64,000 bases of DNA from Protea cynaroides (Eukaryota; Streptophyta; Magnoliopsida; Proteales; Proteaceae). Both the position numbers and the translations under genes were made by a program. The stretch's first letter is position 1; every line of letters begins with the position of its first letter. The notes beneath the pieces are model-generated. The model had not been told where the DNA came from. It saw only the letters and a list, made by a program, of their open reading frames with translations, and ran no database searches. This document shows positions 58,859 to 64,000 of the stretch, piece by piece. The DNA lies in contig CM053275.1 of NCBI GenBank assembly GCA_028583415.1, positions 88,840,278-88,904,277 on the forward strand, read 5' to 3'.

Positions 58859-60645
58859 GGCTCTCTTTGGTATGACTTAATTTCATCCTCCTGCCTTTTT
58901 TCGTGATAATATCACTAACACCTCCTGAAGACATCCAAACATTAATTAGAGTAATAGAATACTTAAAAAAACATTTTTATCCTAACACAATTCTTTTGAT
59001 TTTTATATTTTCTTTTTTATTTTTACAAATTTAGTTTGCAACTTCTCTCTTCTTGCAGAAGAAACTCTCCAGTGTTGTCCCCTTTCTTCCGTGACTTCTC
59101 TATTCTCCGACGTCGTCCCTTTTCTTTCGTTCTGGTTTTCAAATCCCACTATTGTAGGAATGAAATAAGATTGTAGGAATGAGATAAGTGAGTCGAGTCT
59201 TCAACAACAAATTCGAAAAAGGTAAAGGATTGTGGCTGCTAGGAGAAAGGAGATTCGGAAGAGAGGGTTTCATTGAGAAGAGGCTAGGAAAAAGGAGTGA
59301 GCCATAGGGGGAATGGCAGTTTGCAAAAGGGGAGTGCAGTTATAGAGAAAAAAAGGGAGGAGTGAGAAAAAATAGGGGAAAGCCGCAGATAAAGGAGAGA
59401 GAAAACAGGAGATAAGAGAGGGAGAAAAACAAGGAGAAAAAGAGGGGAAGACGAGGCTGCCAGAAGAAGAATGACAGCTGTAGCAAAAAGAAGGAGCTGC
59501 AAGGGTGAGTGAGTGAAGGTGTGAGAGAGAGCTGCAACTGAATGAGAAGAAGTAGGGATGAGTGAGAGAAGAAAAAAGGAGAGAGAAGAAATAAGGAAGA
59601 AGCAGGAGAGGAGAGTCCCTGGGTGATAGCGAATCCACATCCTCTCCTCCCAGAGGTTTGGGAGGAGAGGCGGTGGCCCGGTTACATTGTTGACACCTAG
59701 GGCTTGGGTGAATCGGAGCCTTCCATCTGAGCCGACACCCCCTTGTCGGCTTAGTTTGTCTACTCGGATGGAGGGTTCGGATTCATCTGAACCCCAAGTG
59801 TCGGCCATCTAACGAGGCCGCCCCCTCTCCTCCCGAACCTCTGGGAGGAAAGGATTTGGATGCGGGTGATAGCAAAGAGAAATAGGGAAGAAGGAAAGAA
59901 TAAATAGGATAGGGAGTCCAGGGGTGATAGCAGAGAGAAATATGGAGGGTCGTTTGAAAATTTAAATTGTGGATATGCTTTACACAGTCAACACCATCAC
60001 GAGAGAGAGAGAAAGAGAGAGGAGGGAGTGGATACCACTGTCTTCGCAGGCAACGACGTTGTCTATTCCGAAGTTCTTTGTAGGCCACGACATGTTATTT
60101 CGAAAGTTCTTCGATACACCCTAAATCCCTTAACAATTTTAGGAATTTTAAAATAAAAAAGGTAAAATGGTAAATTAATGTTGAAAGGTAGTTTTGTCAT
60201 TAGCGAGTTTAAGACGGTGACATGTTGTCAATTAACAGCCATGATTTAACAGAGCTGGTCTGATTGATCAATGTTTTTAAGAATAGGGGGTGTTAGTGAT
60301 ATTATAGAAAAAAAAACGAGTGGGTGAGATTAAGCCATACTACAAGGGTGTGACTGATATTTTTTCCATAATTAATTATATAATACATTATGATATATGT
60401 AATTGTTTGATATGATTTTAGTATTTATTTATTTATAAAATAAATCAATATATTTTAAAATCTATAAATAGATTAGAAGGTATTTATCATTATTGTGATA
60501 ATATGTTATTATTTCTTTATGTATAACGGTACTAAACAATTATTATTTATGAAAATTATTATTTATGATTCATACTTTATTTTCATAAATAATTTATCAT
60601 AAATAATTTAAAAATATAAATATAAACTATACCAAAGAGAACCTA
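58859..60645. mobile_element. Tourist-like MITE copy 3 interrupted by a Mutator-like element
   Basis: A MITE left end (GGCTCTCTTTGGTATGA) starts at 58859. The body and right end (TATACCAAAGAGAACC) resume at 60363-60645. Between them lies an element related to 50427-51648: TAATATCACTAACACC near 58905 and, inverted, GGTGTTAGTGATATTA near 60288. Its right TIR is complete (to TGATATTTTTTCC), but the first 30 or so bases of the left TIR are missing. The link between the two MITE pieces is inferred. Confidence 0.6.
59631..59863. mobile_element. 233-bp MITE with 28-bp TIRs and 10-bp TSD
   Basis: The direct repeat GGGTGATAGC lies at 59621-59630 and 59864-59873. Inside it the ends GAATCCACATCCTCTCCTCC and (complement) GCATCCAAATCCTTTCCTCC continue to CAGAGGTT, giving 28-bp inverted repeats. 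The 10-bp duplication suggests a Mutator-like origin. It is nested in the element at 58876-60362. A third GGGTGATAGC at about 59921 reflects a local tandem duplication. Confidence 0.82.
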
Positions 60646-63600
60646 CATTACTTCTAAGGGACAAGGGTCGAATGATTTTATTTGTCACAACTTGGCAAAC
60701 CATATCCTGCACAACAACATTATGATTTGCACCTCTTATTGTTCTTGCTCAGTGTTTGCAATGTCTCTTTTTCATATTTTTTTTAAATGAAATTAATTTA
60801 ATTACTTCTTAATTATTAAATGCTTACTTTTTTTTTTTTTTTGGCATGAAATATTTTTTTTTCCTCTATGAGATTAATGTAATTACTTTCAATGCAATAA
60901 TCCTTAATTAATCATGTAATTAAACCACCTCCTTTTTTATGATTTTTTTTTATGATATTTATTTTCCAATGCTTACCTTTTCTTTTGTTAGTTAGGGGGT
61001 GTGTTTGGATGGTTACTTAATATTTTTTCTATGTAAAGTTAATTGAAATATTTATGAATTATTAGATGCGAACTTCCCCTTTTTTTTTTTGATAAATAAT
61101 TTAATTAATTCTCGAATATAAACTTTCTCTTTTAGGACAAACCTTATCATAATTTAAATTGGTGGGACCATTTATAAATTACTTGTCTAGTCCGAGGCCG
61201 ACACACATGAACACACGCATCCTAATTAACACTAGCTAATCCACCGTTTAAAAAGGACAATAAAATATTAAAAAATTATAAAGTCTTCCCAATCTCAAAT
61301 TGTACAAATGAATTAATTCTCTAATCAAGTGGGCCCCATATTTTAACATCCAACTATCCATGCAGACCTCTTAGACGAAAAAACAGCATTTACTTGACTT
61401 GTATGTGCTCCAGGTGAGAGCTCAAATGTCTATTTTATTTGGTTTGGTAAAAGGTTTTATACACGATTCTACATCAAACACCACTAAATATTAAACGAGA
61501 AGACGAAAAAGACGTGTAAAATATCAAATTTGTTCTCTGCTATCAGACAAATCACCAGATGTGTGACCATCTATCTACACAGATTATATATAAAGAAATA
61601 AATCGGAATGAGTAAAGATATCTTTCATATCTTTTCATATTTGATTTTTTTCTCTCTCTTCTCTGACCTTGTGGATCCATTGATAATACTATTTCCCACA
61701 TCCAAATTGGTCTAACATGATGAAAAGCTCATGTCCGATATATGCCCAGACATAGGAAGGGTTAAATTGATTGAAAAATCTCTCAATATCAATGTATCGT
61801 CAATTACGTAGCCAATTGTCTTTTGATATTATGTTTGGAAGGCAAGAAAAGAAAAGAAAAATTGAAATAAAATAAAAAGAAAAACACATAAATTTCATCA
61901 TTGTTATTTTTGCTTTCCTTACCTTCCAAACATTGTCACTGTCGGAATTTATGCATGTGCGATTTTTTTAATGCCATCTAACGGTGAAGTTTATCCTGGA
62001 GAAAGCTTTTGATTGGGTCCCACCGCGTGTCAGATAGATCTTATCAGCCCCACAGAAGTTCTTTTATTGGTAGTAAGGCCCATTGAAGTTGTATTTTTTT
62101 TTGGGTAAAACAAGGCCCACAGAAGTTTGATACATCAGATCTGACAAGTACACAAAACCAAAAACATGAGAGCGGGGATGGCATTTTATGTAATTAAGTC
62201 CAATACAAGGGTGTCTTAATTAAGAGAATGGAGTCCTGAGAAAGGAAATATAAAAAAGTGAATTTTGATTTGATGGTATGCCACGTCAAACCCAGTTCCC
62301 TAGTGGTGGGACCAGATATGTACGGCCATTTCATGGGCATGACTAAAGATGACGTGGCACATGCGAGAGAGAGAGCGAGAGAGAGAGAGACTGTGTTGTC
62401 ACCTCGCAGCTATGTGAAATTGGAACCTGCGGCGGCGTCAGCGTTCTGTGATTGGCCAGTGATTAACGTCACCGGTGGGTGAACTAATTAGATCACTCAG
62501 CAAATCACTTTGCGGGTAAAGGTATCCACGGTATTAGTGAAGTAAACGAAGCTAAATATGTGATATTACCAAAGTAACCCTATATACCTTGTGGATGAAA
62601 TGACGAATCAGCCCATGGTTTCGGTTTAATGGTTCAATTTGGTTTTACCAATTGGATAAAACTTAAATCAAACTATTTATTTAAACGATTTTAAAGTGCT
62701 TATCAAATTCCATTCTTAATTGATTTCTATTATTGAGTTCATAAATGAGTTAGTTTTATTTTTATTTTTTTTAAATAAATAAATAATAACATTAACCTAA
62801 GAAGAGAGAACACAACAAACAACCTTTTAGGGAGAAGCATGAAATACAAAATCACCAAAGAGCACCATCAAGGAAGCTAGAGAGAGACCAACATCCCTCC
62901 CCCCTCTTTAATTTACATCAAAAACCCAATTGGCCTTTAACTATCTAACTCTAATAGAGGACGAAGGACCATCGTAACATTGCTGTTTGGGCCTAAGGAG
63001 AGAGAATTAAAAACAAGGAAAAAGGACAAGAAGAGGGACGGAGGAAAAATATTAAAATAATTTTAATTTATTTTTATTATTAAAAATTATAAAAATTATT
63101 TATGATTTAATAAGCTGTGAAAGTTTTAAAATAACTTAATCTATTTCTATGAATATATTTTTAACACTGAGGAATTAAAGTTAGAATTTAATTGGTTTTA
63201 ACAATATCAAATCGTCAGTTTTAAAGGTTTCATTATTGAAATTAAAATTGAATCGTCTAATTAAATGATTTATTAAATTAAAAAAAGAAAATTACGGTTT
63301 TGATTTCCATAAATAGTTTTGGTACATTTTTGAACACCCTTAACTTGGGTGATGCTAACGGGATGCATCGGGAATATCAGAAATCATCCGTGGCACGTGT
63401 GGGTTTATACGTTCAGTTATTCTTCAGCGCTAGAGAGAGAGAGAGAGAGAGAGAAAAAGAGAGAGAAAGAGAGCGAGCTGATGAGGTAATGTCCCATCAT
63501 CGAGTCGCACCCGGATCTTTACAATGAGGGTCCCACCACTTACCTACCCACCTTGTCGCACTTAATATTCTACTACTCGTTCACAAGCTCTTTTTTTTTT

Positions 63601-64000
63601 TTTTTCCCCCTCTTGTTGTCTTATTTTTGCCACGTGGTGGGTCCAAAGCAGCCATGTTGGACAAAAACAATAGAAGCCCTGCACATACATATACTTTTTT
63701 GAGGATTCCATCACCATCAATGTGGTATGGAACTTACTTCCAAAAGTATGGGATCCATTAAATATGGATGAAGATGGAATCTCAAATAAAGTACAATTCC
63801 ATGTAGGTGAACTATTCTCCATTACCAATGACCATTTGAAAGAGTTGACCACTGGAAGAGTTGACCACTGACCTCATAGGATTGTGGTAATCAAGGAAGT
63901 CAAGGTTTTTATTTTTTATTTTTTATATTGTAGATTTGGGGTGGACAACGCGGATCCTTTGATGGATCGAAGATCGCAATGGTAGATAGTATTAAACTTG
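60646..64000. other. AT-rich intergenic DNA with promoter-like segments
   Basis: No gene is visible on either strand. Microsatellite-like GA tracts occur at 62366-62390 and 63431-63475. Several ACGT-core motifs (62279-62288, 62350-62359, CACGTG near 63395 and 63631) and an ATTGGCC CCAAT-type word near 62453 could belong to the promoter of a gene beyond the window. Confidence 0.4.
62279..62359. promoter_or_regulatory. Inverted pair of 10-bp ACGT-core motifs
   Basis: TGCCACGTCA at 62279-62288 and its exact complement TGACGTGGCA at 62350-62359 stand 61 bases apart. The GACGTGGC core is an ABRE/bZIP-type binding sequence. No start codon of a convincing gene follows within the window, so function is inferred only. 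Confidence 0.35.

Noticed and set aside
59270..59808. Minus-strand frames resembling a signal peptide and membrane protein
   Set aside because: GA-rich repeat sequence of a nested transposon read in reverse. No family motif, and it is interrupted by a MITE.
62258..62482. 74-aa frame at the right end
   Set aside because: It is driven by a GA microsatellite and sits among promoter-like motifs, with no family resemblance.

Overview
The window is nuclear DNA of a flowering plant. The evidence is intron-bearing plant genes, plant LTR-retrotransposon families, an Au-type SINE, hAT, Mutator-like and Tourist-like DNA elements, and abundant (CT)n and (TA)n tracts. I cannot fix the species. There are no operons, CRISPR arrays, rRNA or recognisable tRNA genes.

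Only three genes look intact, all between 29 and 47 kb. An EBP2-type nucleolar rRNA-processing gene is on + (CDS 29946-30869, TATA box and telo-boxes upstream). A small single-exon membrane-anchored DUF761-like gene is on + (33248-33637). A five-exon AT-hook (AHL1-like) gene is on - (37176-47077, 355 aa); all its splice junctions can be read from the sequence. Two gene remnants are present: the C-terminal part of a flavonoid 3',5'-hydroxylase-like P450 (CYP75A-like) with frameshifts and a lost heme cysteine at about 34.6-34.9 kb, and a trihelix/SANT-like fragment at 57.7-57.9 kb that lies inside a long inverted-repeat element.

The left 27 kb is nested transposons. A hAT element with decayed transposase (3712-8726, 8-bp TSD) is followed by a chromodomain Ty3/gypsy element on the minus strand (9697-26736, 5-bp TSD). 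That element has two insertions. One is a pair of about 3.5-kb LTRs with only 564 bp between them (12362-19992). The other is a solo LTR (22194-24522, 5-bp TSD) splitting gag. A second solo LTR of the same family (52524-54895, 5-bp TSD) lies inside a Mutator-like element at 52.3-56.2 kb. The two solo LTRs share a conserved reading frame behind a splice acceptor, which is the most unusual signal in the window.

The right end (48-64 kb) holds a higher-order tandem repeat, long-TIR Mutator-like non-autonomous elements, Tourist-like MITEs and otherwise anonymous intergenic DNA. The AHL1-like first intron carries a LINE remnant next to an Au-like SINE; both end in the same TTG-repeat tail.
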